Shown piece after piece: positions 26,431 through 33,450 of a stretch of 34,451 nucleotides of DNA. Each line of letters begins with the position of its first letter. The first letter of the stretch is position 1. The notes under the pieces are model-generated. The model worked only from the letters and a program-made list of their open reading frames with translations. It did no database searches and was not told the origin of the DNA. The DNA comes from JBIIUJ01 sp044340025 (GTDB taxonomy: Bacteria > Pseudomonadota > Alphaproteobacteria > Caulobacterales > Aquidulcibacteraceae), in NCBI GenBank assembly GCA_044340025.1, contig JBIIUJ010000010.1:1-34451 (forward strand), in the 5' to 3' direction. The position numbers were made by a program, and so were the translations under genes.

Positions 26431-27150
26431 GTGGATTGGGATTCGTTCTTCGTTGTCCATCGCGATCTGCCTCGGGAAGGCCCAGGGCTTGCTGCGGATG
26501 TCGCATGGGCGGGGCAGAGGATCAAAATCTCGGCGCAGGGGTATGTTTGCGACGCTGGTTGCGGTCCTGGCGGCGACCTCGCGTCTCTTCGCCAGCTCGT
26601 GCCGAATGGGCGGGTCGACGGTTTTGAGACTGTGCCGCATTTTGTTGAGTCGGCGAGAAAGAAGGTTTGTGGCGATCCCGCCGTACAGCTTTTCGAAGCT
26701 AGCATGGAGCGCCTGAACGGCCCCTACGACCTGATATGGTCTGCGGGCGCGGTTTACTTCCTTGGTATTGCAAGGGCTTTGAGCGCTTGGCGTGGCGCGT
26801 TGACCGACGACGGAGCGGTGGCGTTCAGTCATCCCTGCCTTTTCTCGGATGCGCCGTCTGAGGCCGCATTGGCCTTCTGGGATGGCGAGCCCGGCAGCAT
26901 CGGGACGGAGACGACAACCCGCGCAGAGATTGCCGCGGTCGGCTGGCAGGTCCTTGCGACCCGACCGCTCTCGAATGCCGCATGGACTGCCTATTATGAG
27001 CCGCTGATGGCGCGCTGCGATACCCTCGAAGCGGCGGGTGCAAACGCTTCCTTGGCGGCCGCAATTGCCGCAGCCCGCAAGGAGGTGTCCGATTGGCGCG
27101 CGGTGGCCGATGAAACCGGCTATATGCTCTATATTGTTCGCCCCGCCTGA
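26431..27150 (+). CDS. Class I SAM-dependent methyltransferase
   Basis: A 239-residue protein with GTG start at 26431. Motif I is CDAGCGPGGDL (residues 40-50), followed by an acidic position in GFETVPHFVESAR and by motif IV-like YDLIWSAGAVYFL. The arrangement (Trp-Asp start, AGCGPG, IWSAGAVY, then AFSHPCLF) is close to trans-aconitate methyltransferase-type proteins, but the substrate cannot be deduced. Base use is slightly less GC-biased than neighbours such as ccmF. It is preceded by 95 bases without a recognisable gene and followed by the 248-base region that carries the LexA box of the imu operon. Confidence 0.85.
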   Translation: MDWDSFFVVHRDLPREGPGLAADVAWAGQRIKISAQGYVCDAGCGPGGDLASLRQLVPNGRVDGFETVPHFVESARKKVCGDPAVQLFEASMERLNGPYDLIWSAGAVYFLGIARALSAWRGALTDDGAVAFSHPCLFSDAPSEAALAFWDGEPGSIGTETTTRAEIAAVGWQVLATRPLSNAAWTAYYEPLMARCDTLEAAGANASLAAAIAAARKEVSDWRAVADETGYMLYIVRPA

Positions 27151-27210
27151 GCGATGCGCTTTCGTTGGGCGGAAAGGCCGTCGATATCTGTTCGGCCGGT
27201 CGGGCCAGCG

Positions 27211-27333
27211 TCAGCTTTCCGGCTCCGCTCGCGCCTCCAGAGTGGGCAGGTCTGCGCCAATTCCGAAGCCCGCTGCCGAAGGCGCCGCCTCCGCGTTGGC
27301 GGCCTGTTTGCGTGACTCCAGCCGAAACGTCAC
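27211..27333 (-). CDS. Possible 40-residue peptide divergent from imuA
   Basis: On the minus strand a GTG at 27333-27331, preceded by an AAAGGGGG ribosome-site-like run, opens a 40-codon frame that begins VTFRLESRKQAANAEAAPSAAGFG and ends in a TGA at 27211. The frame can be extended upstream to an ATG that overlaps the LexA box. The peptide is hydrophilic and Ala/Glu-rich, with no membrane segment. It fills much of the 248-base gap before imuA, and the LexA site could in principle control both directions. It may equally be chance in GC-rich DNA. Confidence 0.25.
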   Translation of the reverse strand: MTFRLESRKQAANAEAAPSAAGFGIGADLPTLEARAEPES

Positions 27334-27373
27334 CTCGCTCTGCCCCCTTTGACTCGGGATCGTTCCGCGACTA

Positions 27374-27388
27374 GAACAAAACATGAAC
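27374..27388 (+). promoter_or_regulatory. LexA (SOS) box of the imu operon
   Basis: The sequence GAACAAAACATGAAC is an exact GAAC-N7-GAAC direct repeat, the LexA operator form known from alphaproteobacteria. It ends 10 bases before the imuA ATG at 27399, so bound LexA would block transcription or initiation of the imuA-imuB-dnaE2 operon until DNA damage. Confidence 0.9.
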
Positions 27389-27398
27389 AGAGGGTGTG

Positions 27399-28148
27399 AT
27401 GGATCTTTCGGCGCTGCGGCGACAGGTGCAGGCGATAGAACGGCAGGGCAGGGGCGTGCTCCTCCCGATTGCGCCGCTCGCTCATGCGCTGCCGGGCGGC
27501 GGGCTTTCTGCCGGCTTGTGCGAACTGCAGCCGGAAAACGGCTGGTCGCCAGCCCTCGGCTTTGGGCTTGGACTGGCCGCAAGTCTGCTGGCGGTGCGGC
27601 CCGGTCCGCTCATCTGGGTGGTTGCGCCCGGCGCAGCGGCGGAAGCAGGCCTGCCCTATGCGCCCGGCCTTGCAGGGTTTGGCATCGCGCCAGAGCGGCT
27701 CCTCCTGGTGCGCCCTGCATGCTTGCAGGACGCGCTCTGGGCGCTGGAGCAGGCGGCCGGGTGCGCCGGCGCCGGCGTGGTCCTGGCGGCGTTGCCCGGC
27801 GCTGCCGAGATCGGGCTCACGCCAGGCCGGCGTCTGCATCGCGCGGCCGAGCGGGCGGGGCTCTGTCTTGTCGCGGCCCGGCTGTCGTCTGGCCCGCCGA
27901 TCGCGGCGGCTGGCCTGCGCTTGCGCGTCGGGGGACGGCCCAGCGTGCCGCCCGATTGGGCGGCTGGCCCAGCGCTGCCTCCGCCCGGCGCGCCCGTCTG
28001 GAGCGTGCAGGTGGAACGCGCGCGCGGCGGGCCGCCTTCGTCTGTCTGTCTGGTGGAGTGGGATCATGCGACGCATCGTTTGCGCCGCCCTGCCGGCCTG
28101 GTCGCTCGACCGGCGCCGGCGGTTGGCGGGGCCCGCAGCGCCGCCTGA
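27399..28148 (+). CDS. imuA: SOS mutagenesis protein ImuA
   Basis: A 249-residue RecA-like protein. ATG 27399, with AGAGGG upstream, is preferred over the GTG one codon earlier. The N-terminus (LSALRRQVQAIERQ) is the family's usual helix, then HALPGGGLSAGLCELQPENGW. At the point where RecA has its GxxxxGKT ATP-binding loop this sequence has none, as expected for ImuA. The C-terminus carries VLVEW-like and HATHRLRRPAG motifs. ImuA interacts with ImuB and RecA and is needed for DnaE2-dependent mutagenesis. The last 83 bases overlap imuB in another frame, and both ends look conserved, so the overlap is probably real. Confidence 0.9.
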   Translation: MDLSALRRQVQAIERQGRGVLLPIAPLAHALPGGGLSAGLCELQPENGWSPALGFGLGLAASLLAVRPGPLIWVVAPGAAAEAGLPYAPGLAGFGIAPERLLLVRPACLQDALWALEQAAGCAGAGVVLAALPGAAEIGLTPGRRLHRAAERAGLCLVAARLSSGPPIAAAGLRLRVGGRPSVPPDWAAGPALPPPGAPVWSVQVERARGGPPSSVCLVEWDHATHRLRRPAGLVARPAPAVGGARSAA

Positions 28149-29616
28149 GGCGGCCGTCTTCGCGCTGATCGCGCCGCAGGCGGGCGGTCTGCGCCTGACC
28201 GCGCTCTCGCCTGCGGCGGCGGCGATGGGGCTGCGCGTGGGCATGGCGCTGGTGCAGGCGCGGGCGCTGGCGCCGGGCCTGAGCGTGGAAGACGCCGACC
28301 CCGCAGCCGACGCCGCCGGGCTGGAGCAGCTTGCCCGCTGGTGCGGCCGCTTTTCGCCCTGGACCGCGATCGCCCCCGGCGCGCCGGGGCTCTGGCTCGA
28401 CGTGACGGGGGTGGCGGCGCTGTTCGGCGGCGAACCGGGCCTGCTTGGCGCCATCCGCACGGGGCTGTGCGGGCTTGGTCTGTCAGCGCGCCTTGCGCTC
28501 GCCGACACGCCGGGCGCGGCCCATGCTCTCGCCTGGTTTCACCCCGACGCACAGGCCGGCCTGATCGCGCCTCCGGGCGGCTGCCGGGCGCTGATCGCGC
28601 CCCTGCCGGTGGAGGCGCTGCGGATCCCGGATCAGACGGCCGCAGGGCTGCGCGCGCTCGGTTTGCGCACGATCGGGGATATCGCGCGCCTGCCTGCCGC
28701 CGGGCTCGCACGCCGGTTCGGCCGCAGCCTGGTGGAGGCGCTGGAGCAGGCCCAGGGCCTGCGGCCGGAGCCGATCACCCCGCTCGCCCCGGTTGCGCCG
28801 CGCCGCGTGAGGGTGCGGCTCGCCGAACCGCTGCTGACCCTGCCCGGGCTTGAAGAGGCGATGCGCCGCGCCGTGACCGAGCTCTGCGGCGTGCTCGCGC
28901 GGGAGGGGGAGGGCGCACGCCGGCTGGAGCTGCTGTTTTATCGGGTGGATGGCGCGGTGCTGGCGCTTGGGGCGGGCGCGGCGCAGCCGCTGGCCGATCC
29001 CGCGCGCTGGCTGCGGCTCCTGAAGGAGCATCTCGCTAAGGAGGAAGAGCGGCTCGACCTGGCCTTCGGGGTCGATCTCGTCGAGGCGCGCGCCGGCGCC
29101 CTCGCCCGCGCCGAGCCGGAGGTCCGTCCGCTCGATCCTGCCGCCGCCGGCGCGATCGCCGCCGCTGACGGCGCGCTGGCCTTGGCCGACATGCTTGCCG
29201 CCCGGCTTGGTCCGGCCCGAGTGGCGCGCTTGCAATCCATTGAAAGCCATTGGCCAGAGCGCGCCCAGATCGTCGCCCCGGCCAGCACAACGTCTGCAAA
29301 GGACGCCGCCGCGCGCCTGCCTGCGGCTCCGCGCCCCCCCCTGCTGCTGCCCCGGCCGGAGCCGGCGAGCGCGCTTGCCGAACTGCCCGATGGGCCGCCG
29401 CGCCAGCTCTCCTGGCGCCGCCGCGCCTGGCGGATCACCCGCGCCGAGGGGCCCGAGCGCATCCTTTCCGAATGGTGGCGCGCAGAGCAGCCCGATGCGC
29501 TGCGCGACTATTACGCGCTCGAGACAGAGGAGGGCCGCCGTCTATGGGTATTCCGCGCCGGCGCATTCGGGGGGCTGCCCGCCCCCGCCTGGTTCGTTCA
29601 GGGGCTCTGGCCATGA
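28066..29616 (+). CDS. imuB: Y-family polymerase-like SOS mutagenesis protein ImuB
   Basis: A 516-residue protein starting at ATG 28066 (the start MRRIVCAALPAWSLDRR is typical). It has the Y-family fold, but the region that should hold the catalytic D-E pair reads PGLWLDVTGVAALFGGE, so the acidic residues are missing; ImuB is a non-catalytic hub. A helix-hairpin-helix region follows (ALRIPDQTAAGLRALGLRTIGDIARLP), then a little-finger-like domain. The C-terminal GPERILSEWWRAEQPDALRDYYALE is characteristic. The family is known to recruit DnaE2 and bind the beta clamp; I could not identify a clear QLPLF-type clamp motif by eye. The stop overlaps the start of the small gene that follows. Confidence 0.92.
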   Translation: MRRIVCAALPAWSLDRRRRLAGPAAPPEAAVFALIAPQAGGLRLTALSPAAAAMGLRVGMALVQARALAPGLSVEDADPAADAAGLEQLARWCGRFSPWTAIAPGAPGLWLDVTGVAALFGGEPGLLGAIRTGLCGLGLSARLALADTPGAAHALAWFHPDAQAGLIAPPGGCRALIAPLPVEALRIPDQTAAGLRALGLRTIGDIARLPAAGLARRFGRSLVEALEQAQGLRPEPITPLAPVAPRRVRVRLAEPLLTLPGLEEAMRRAVTELCGVLAREGEGARRLELLFYRVDGAVLALGAGAAQPLADPARWLRLLKEHLAKEEERLDLAFGVDLVEARAGALARAEPEVRPLDPAAAGAIAAADGALALADMLAARLGPARVARLQSIESHWPERAQIVAPASTTSAKDAAARLPAAPRPPLLLPRPEPASALAELPDGPPRQLSWRRRAWRITRAEGPERILSEWWRAEQPDALRDYYALETEEGRRLWVFRAGAFGGLPAPAWFVQGLWP

Positions 29617-29954
29617 GGGCCCTTCTCCTGCCTGTCCCGCCGCTGTTTCCGTCTGGCTCGCCAGCCGAGGAGGCGCTGGAGCGGCTGTGGGCCTATCTCG
29701 GCACGGAGGCCGTGATCGACGCCCGGTTCGAGCGGGACGCCTGGATTGCCGCCTGGAGGGCCGATCTTCTGTGTCGTCGGGCCCGGCTGGTGGTGGATGT
29801 CGTGGCGGCGGACCGGCCTGCTCCACCCGCCCGGCGCGACTGGCTTCTGGCCGAGCGGGGTGTCTCGGTGCTGCGTCTCACTGCGCGCGAAGTGGACGCC
29901 GATCTGCCCGCCGCACTGGAGACCATCGCCCAGGCTGTGGCGCTGGGGCGCTGA
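29613..29954 (+). CDS. DUF559/Vsr-like restriction-endonuclease-fold protein, probably catalytically degenerate
   Basis: A 113-residue protein starting in an ATGA overlap with imuB. Its layout matches the DUF559 endonuclease-like domain: EEALERLWAYL (Glu20 to Leu29), DARFERD, WRADLLC (Asp51), ARLVVDV (57-63) and ARRDWLLAERGVSVLRLTAREVDADL. In active members the strand reads LVVEVDG with a catalytic Glu and Asp; here these are Asp62 and Val64, and the following Gly and the downstream His are missing. It therefore looks like a PD-(D/E)XK fold with altered active site. Being between imuB and dnaE2, it would be produced under LexA control. It may assist DNA handling in the mutasome; this is inference from position. 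Confidence 0.72.
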   Translation: MRALLLPVPPLFPSGSPAEEALERLWAYLGTEAVIDARFERDAWIAAWRADLLCRRARLVVDVVAADRPAPPARRDWLLAERGVSVLRLTAREVDADLPAALETIAQAVALGR

Positions 29955-29959
29955 TCGCC

Positions 29960-32900
29960 ATGTTCGAGCCGCTGGCCGCCACCAATTTCTCCTTCCTGCG
30001 TGGAGCCTCCCACCCGGCTGAAATGGTGGGCGAGGCCGCGCGGCTGGGGCTTGCCGGCCTGGCCATCGCTGATCGCAACACGCTCGCCGGCGTGGTGCGC
30101 GCCCATGTGGCGGCGCCGGAAGCAGGGCTGCGGCTTGTGGTGGGCGCCCGGCTTGTGGCCCGCTGCGGGCTGGAGGCCGCCTTCTACCCGCAGGATCGCG
30201 CGGCCTATGGCCGGCTGAGCCAGCTCCTCACGCGTGGCAACCGGCGCGCGCGCAAGGGCCAGTGCGATCTCGGCGTGGAGGATCTGCTCGCCGCCGCCGA
30301 AGGACAGGTCGTGCTTGTCTGCCCGCCGCAGGATCTCACGCCGGACTGGCTTGGACGGGCAGGCGACTTCCTCGCCGCCGTGCCCGAGCCGCAGGACCGG
30401 TTTATCGCGCTCGCCCGCCCGATGACGGGTCAGGACCGCGCCCGTGCGGTCGCGCTCGCCGCGCTCGCCGAAGGGATCGGCGCGCGCCTGATCGCCACAG
30501 CCGATGCGCTCTATCACGCGCCCGCCCGCCGATCCCTCGCCGACGTGCTCGCCTGCATCCGGGAGAAGACTACCGTGGATGCGGCAGGCTTTCTGCTTGC
30601 CCAGAACGCCGAGCGCGCGCTGCTGGCGCCTGCGGAGATGGCGCGCCGTTTTGCGGCCTGGCCCGCCGCGCTCGCCGCGCAGGAAGCCCTCTTCGCGCGC
30701 GCCCGCTTCAGCCTCGAGGAATTGCGCTATGAATATCCCGACGAGGTGGCCTGCCCTGGCGAGACGGCCGACCAGACGCTGCGTCGTCTTGCGCTCGCCG
30801 GCGCGGCCGAGCGGTATCCGAAAGCCGTGCCGGAGAAGGTCCGCGCCGCGCTGGACCATGAACTCGCGTTGATCGCCCAGCTTGATTACGCGCGCTATTT
30901 TCTCACCGTCCACGAGATCGTGCGCTTTGCGCGCGGGCGCGGCATCCTGTGCCAGGGGCGCGGCTCGGCGGCCAATTCGGTGGTCTGCTACTGCCTCGGG
31001 GTGACGGCGGTGGATCCCCAGCGCGTCGATCTCCTGTTCGAGCGCTTCGTCAGCCCCGAACGGCGCGAGCCCCCCGACATCGACGTCGATTTCGAGCATG
31101 AGCGCCGCGAGGAGGTGATCCAGTACATCTATGAACGCTTCGGCCGCCATCGCGCCGGCATCGCGGGCACGGTGATTTCCTATCGCGGCCGCTCGGCGAT
31201 CCGGGAGGTGGCCAAGGCCCTTGGCCTCTCACGCGATGTGCAGGATGCGCTGGCGCGCACGCTCTGGGGCTGGTCGAGCGGGGCGCCGAAGGACCAGCAC
31301 GTGCGCGAGGAACTGGGCCTCGACCCGGACGCGCCCCGCCTGCGCCTCGCGCTTGATCTCGCCCAGACCCTGCAGGGCTTTCCCCGCCATCTCTCCCAGC
31401 ATGTGGGCGGCTTCGTGATCACGCGCGGGCCGCTCGAAGCCGTCGTGCCGATCGGCAACGCCGCCATGCCAGACCGCACCTTCGTGGAATGGGACAAGGA
31501 TGATCTCGATGCGCTGGGCATCCTGAAGATCGACGTTCTGGCGCTGGGCATGCTCACCTGCATCGCGCGCGCCTTCGCTTTCCTGAAGGAACACAAGGGG
31601 CTGGATCTTGGCCTCGCCGATCTGCCGGAGGACGACCCCGCCGTCTATGACATGATCTGCGCTGCCGACACGGTGGGCGTGTTCCAGATCGAGAGCCGGG
31701 CGCAGATGAGCATGCTGCCGCGCCTGCGCCCGCGCACCTTCTATGATCTCGTGATCGAGGTGGCGATCGTGCGCCCCGGCCCGATTCAGGGCGACATGGT
31801 CCACCCCTATCTGCGCCGCCGCCAGGGGCTGGAGCCGGTGAGCTTTCCCTCCGAGGCGCTCGAACAAGTGCTGGGCAAGACGCTGGGCGTACCGCTGTTT
31901 CAGGAACAGGCGATGCGCATCGCCATCGTGGCGGCGGGCTTCACCCCGGTGGAGGCCGATCGCCTGCGCCGCGCCATGGCGACGTTCCGCAAGGTTGGCA
32001 TCATCCACGAGTTCGGCCTGCGCCTCGTGGAGGGCATGGTGCGCAACGGCTACGAGCGCGCCTTCGCCGAGCGCTGTTTCCGGCAGATCGAGGGGTTTGG
32101 CGAATATGGCTTTCCCGAGAGCCATGCGGCGAGTTTTGCGCTGCTCGTGTATGTTTCGGCCTGGCTGAAGCACCACCACCCGGATGTCTTCCTCGCCGCC
32201 ATCCTCAACGCCCAGCCGATGGGCTTCTATGCGCCCGCCCAGCTTGTGCGCGATGCGCGCGCCCATGGCGTGAGCGTGCTCGCGCCAGACGTGAACGCCA
32301 GCGACTGGGATTGCACGCTGGAGGATAGCGATGAGGCGCTGGTCTCTTCCCCCGCGTGCGGGGGAAGTGTCAGCGAAGCTGACGAAGGGGGCGCAGGATG
32401 GTCTCGTCCCCCCTCCGGCCGCTTTGCGTCCACCCCCCCGCTGGCAGGGGAGGTCGCGCGCAGCGCCGGAGGGGGAAGGCAGCTCCTCCCCGTCCGGCTG
32501 GGTCTGCGCCAGATCAAGGGCTTCAGCGAGGCTGACGCCGCCAGGCTCGTCGCCGCGCGCCAGGCCGGCGGCCCCTTCCAGAACGTGGAGAGCCTGAAGC
32601 GGCGGGCGCGCCTGTCGGACCGCGCGATGCGCCTGCTGGCCGACGCCGACGCTTTCGGCTCTCTCGGCCAGGACCGGCGCGCAGCGCTCTGGGCGGGCGC
32701 AGGGTTGGGCGAAAGCCCGCTGCCCCTGTTTGCCGGCGCAGCCGAGCATGGGCCCGAGCCCGTCCCGCATCTGCCCGAAATGCCGCTGTCGGAGCAGGTG
32801 GCGCAGGATTATTCCCGCCTGCGGCTCTCGCTGCGGGCGCACCCGATCGCCTTTTTCCGCGCCGATCTTGATGCGCGCGGCGAGCGCTGCACGGCCGATC

Positions 32901-33307
32901 TCGCCGCCACGCCAGACGGGGCCTTCGTGCGCCTCACCGGCCTCGTGCTCGTGCGCCAGCGCCCCGGCACGGCGAGCGGAGTGATCTTCATGACGCTGGA
33001 GGATGAGGCCGGCGTCGCCAATGTCATCGTCTGGCCGAAAGTGTTTGTCCGGTTTCGCAAGGAAGTGCTCTCCGGCAAGCTCCTGACGATCTGCGGCCGG
33101 CTCCAGCGCGAAGGCGCGGTGATCCATCTCATCGCGGATGTCATCCTCGACCGGACCGCCGCCCTCGAGCGCCTGGCGGCTGGCGGCCCAGCGATGCCGG
33201 CCCCGCTTTCCCATGCTGACGAGGTTCTGCGCGGCGTGCGCGAGGATCCACGCCGCCAGACGCCGAGGGCTGCGGCCCTCCTGCCTGCAAGCCGGGATTT
33301 CCACTGA
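29960..33307 (+). CDS. dnaE2: Error-prone DNA polymerase DnaE2 (ImuC) with a repeat-derived internal insertion
   Basis: A 1115-residue C-family polymerase. The N-terminal PHP domain (residues 1-250) begins FEPLAATNFSFLRGASHPAEMV. The polymerase core has CQGRGSAANSVVCYCLG, the catalytic PDIDVDFEHERR and KIDVLALGML. A helix-hairpin-helix region (RQIKGFSEADA) and the OB domain (GVIFMTLEDEAGVANVIVW) follow. It performs damage-induced mutagenic synthesis with ImuA and ImuB. Residues about 795-841, between DSDEAL and LPVRLGLRQIKGF where homologues are continuous as I recall, are encoded by a compound palindromic repeat read in frame. The core motifs on both sides are intact and the frame is kept, so the enzyme is probably still made. 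The 5-base gap from the preceding gene supports one operon. Confidence 0.93.
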   Translation: MFEPLAATNFSFLRGASHPAEMVGEAARLGLAGLAIADRNTLAGVVRAHVAAPEAGLRLVVGARLVARCGLEAAFYPQDRAAYGRLSQLLTRGNRRARKGQCDLGVEDLLAAAEGQVVLVCPPQDLTPDWLGRAGDFLAAVPEPQDRFIALARPMTGQDRARAVALAALAEGIGARLIATADALYHAPARRSLADVLACIREKTTVDAAGFLLAQNAERALLAPAEMARRFAAWPAALAAQEALFARARFSLEELRYEYPDEVACPGETADQTLRRLALAGAAERYPKAVPEKVRAALDHELALIAQLDYARYFLTVHEIVRFARGRGILCQGRGSAANSVVCYCLGVTAVDPQRVDLLFERFVSPERREPPDIDVDFEHERREEVIQYIYERFGRHRAGIAGTVISYRGRSAIREVAKALGLSRDVQDALARTLWGWSSGAPKDQHVREELGLDPDAPRLRLALDLAQTLQGFPRHLSQHVGGFVITRGPLEAVVPIGNAAMPDRTFVEWDKDDLDALGILKIDVLALGMLTCIARAFAFLKEHKGLDLGLADLPEDDPAVYDMICAADTVGVFQIESRAQMSMLPRLRPRTFYDLVIEVAIVRPGPIQGDMVHPYLRRRQGLEPVSFPSEALEQVLGKTLGVPLFQEQAMRIAIVAAGFTPVEADRLRRAMATFRKVGIIHEFGLRLVEGMVRNGYERAFAERCFRQIEGFGEYGFPESHAASFALLVYVSAWLKHHHPDVFLAAILNAQPMGFYAPAQLVRDARAHGVSVLAPDVNASDWDCTLEDSDEALVSSPACGGSVSEADEGGAGWSRPPSGRFASTPPLAGEVARSAGGGRQLLPVRLGLRQIKGFSEADAARLVAARQAGGPFQNVESLKRRARLSDRAMRLLADADAFGSLGQDRRAALWAGAGLGESPLPLFAGAAEHGPEPVPHLPEMPLSEQVAQDYSRLRLSLRAHPIAFFRADLDARGERCTADLAATPDGAFVRLTGLVLVRQRPGTASGVIFMTLEDEAGVANVIVWPKVFVRFRKEVLSGKLLTICGRLQREGAVIHLIADVILDRTAALERLAAGGPAMPAPLSHADEVLRGVREDPRRQTPRAAALLPASRDFH
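32344..32476. repeat. Compound palindromic repeat inserted in frame within dnaE2
   Basis: Three exact stem-loops lie in about 130 bases. The first is at 32347-32366 (TTCCCCCGC paired with GCGGGGGAA, 2-base loop). The second is at 32369-32383 (GTCAGC paired with GCTGAC, 3-base loop). The third is a long stem of 11 pairs between 32409-32419 (CCCCCTCCGGC) and 32465-32475 (GCCGGAGGGGG). The third encloses a smaller C4/G4 hairpin near 32433-32450. The pattern is that of repetitive intergenic elements frequent in some alphaproteobacterial genomes. Its reading frame on + is open, which let dnaE2 survive the insertion. I see no second copy in this window. Confidence 0.85.
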
Positions 33308-33325
33308 GCGCCCCGGCTTGAACAC

Positions 33326-33341
33326 AGCCGCCCCAGCGGCT
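33326..33341. terminator. Small hairpin after dnaE2, weak terminator candidate
   Basis: A perfect 6-pair stem, AGCCGC with GCGGCT around a CCCA loop, lies 19 bases past the dnaE2 stop and before the tRNA. It lacks a T tract, so intrinsic termination is doubtful. Confidence 0.3.
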
Positions 33342-33357
33342 ACCAACCACCCCCTCT

Positions 33358-33450
33358 GGTGACGTGGCCGAGCGGCTGAAGGCGGCGGTTTGCTAAACCG
33401 TTGTACGTTGTAAAGACGTACCGAGGGTTCGAATCCCTCCGTCACCGCCA
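33358..33450 (+). tRNA. tRNA-Ser (anticodon GCT)
   Basis: The acceptor stem GGTGACG pairs with CGTCACC at 33440-33446, with discriminator G and an encoded CCA at 33448-33450. The anticodon stem 33385-33389/33397-33401 bears loop TTGCTAA with GCT at 33392-33394. The D-arm sequence TGGCCGAGCGGCTGAA and the long variable arm are of the serine class, and the T arm reads GGGTTCGAATCCC. It decodes AGC/AGU. The 3' end is the apparent insertion point of the element that follows. Confidence 0.96.
33421..33450. other. Probable attachment (att) site at the tRNA-Ser 3' end
   Basis: The GC-rich chromosomal sequence ends at the tRNA CCA, and the next base starts an AT-richer stretch encoding a site-specific recombinase aimed at the tRNA. 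This is the classic layout of an element integrated in a tRNA gene, with the tRNA restored by element DNA. The exact core and the second att copy cannot be seen because the other end is outside the window. Confidence 0.6.

Noticed and set aside
32227..32517. 96-residue minus-strand frame over the dnaE2 repeat
   Set aside because: This Pro/Ser-rich type of peptide arises whenever this kind of palindromic repeat is translated; it is not an independent gene.
31229..33357. Continuation of the recombinase frame antisense to dnaE2
   Set aside because: The protein sequence after the tRNA region is the antisense of dnaE2 and has no recombinase character; only the part right of 33450 is treated as the gene.
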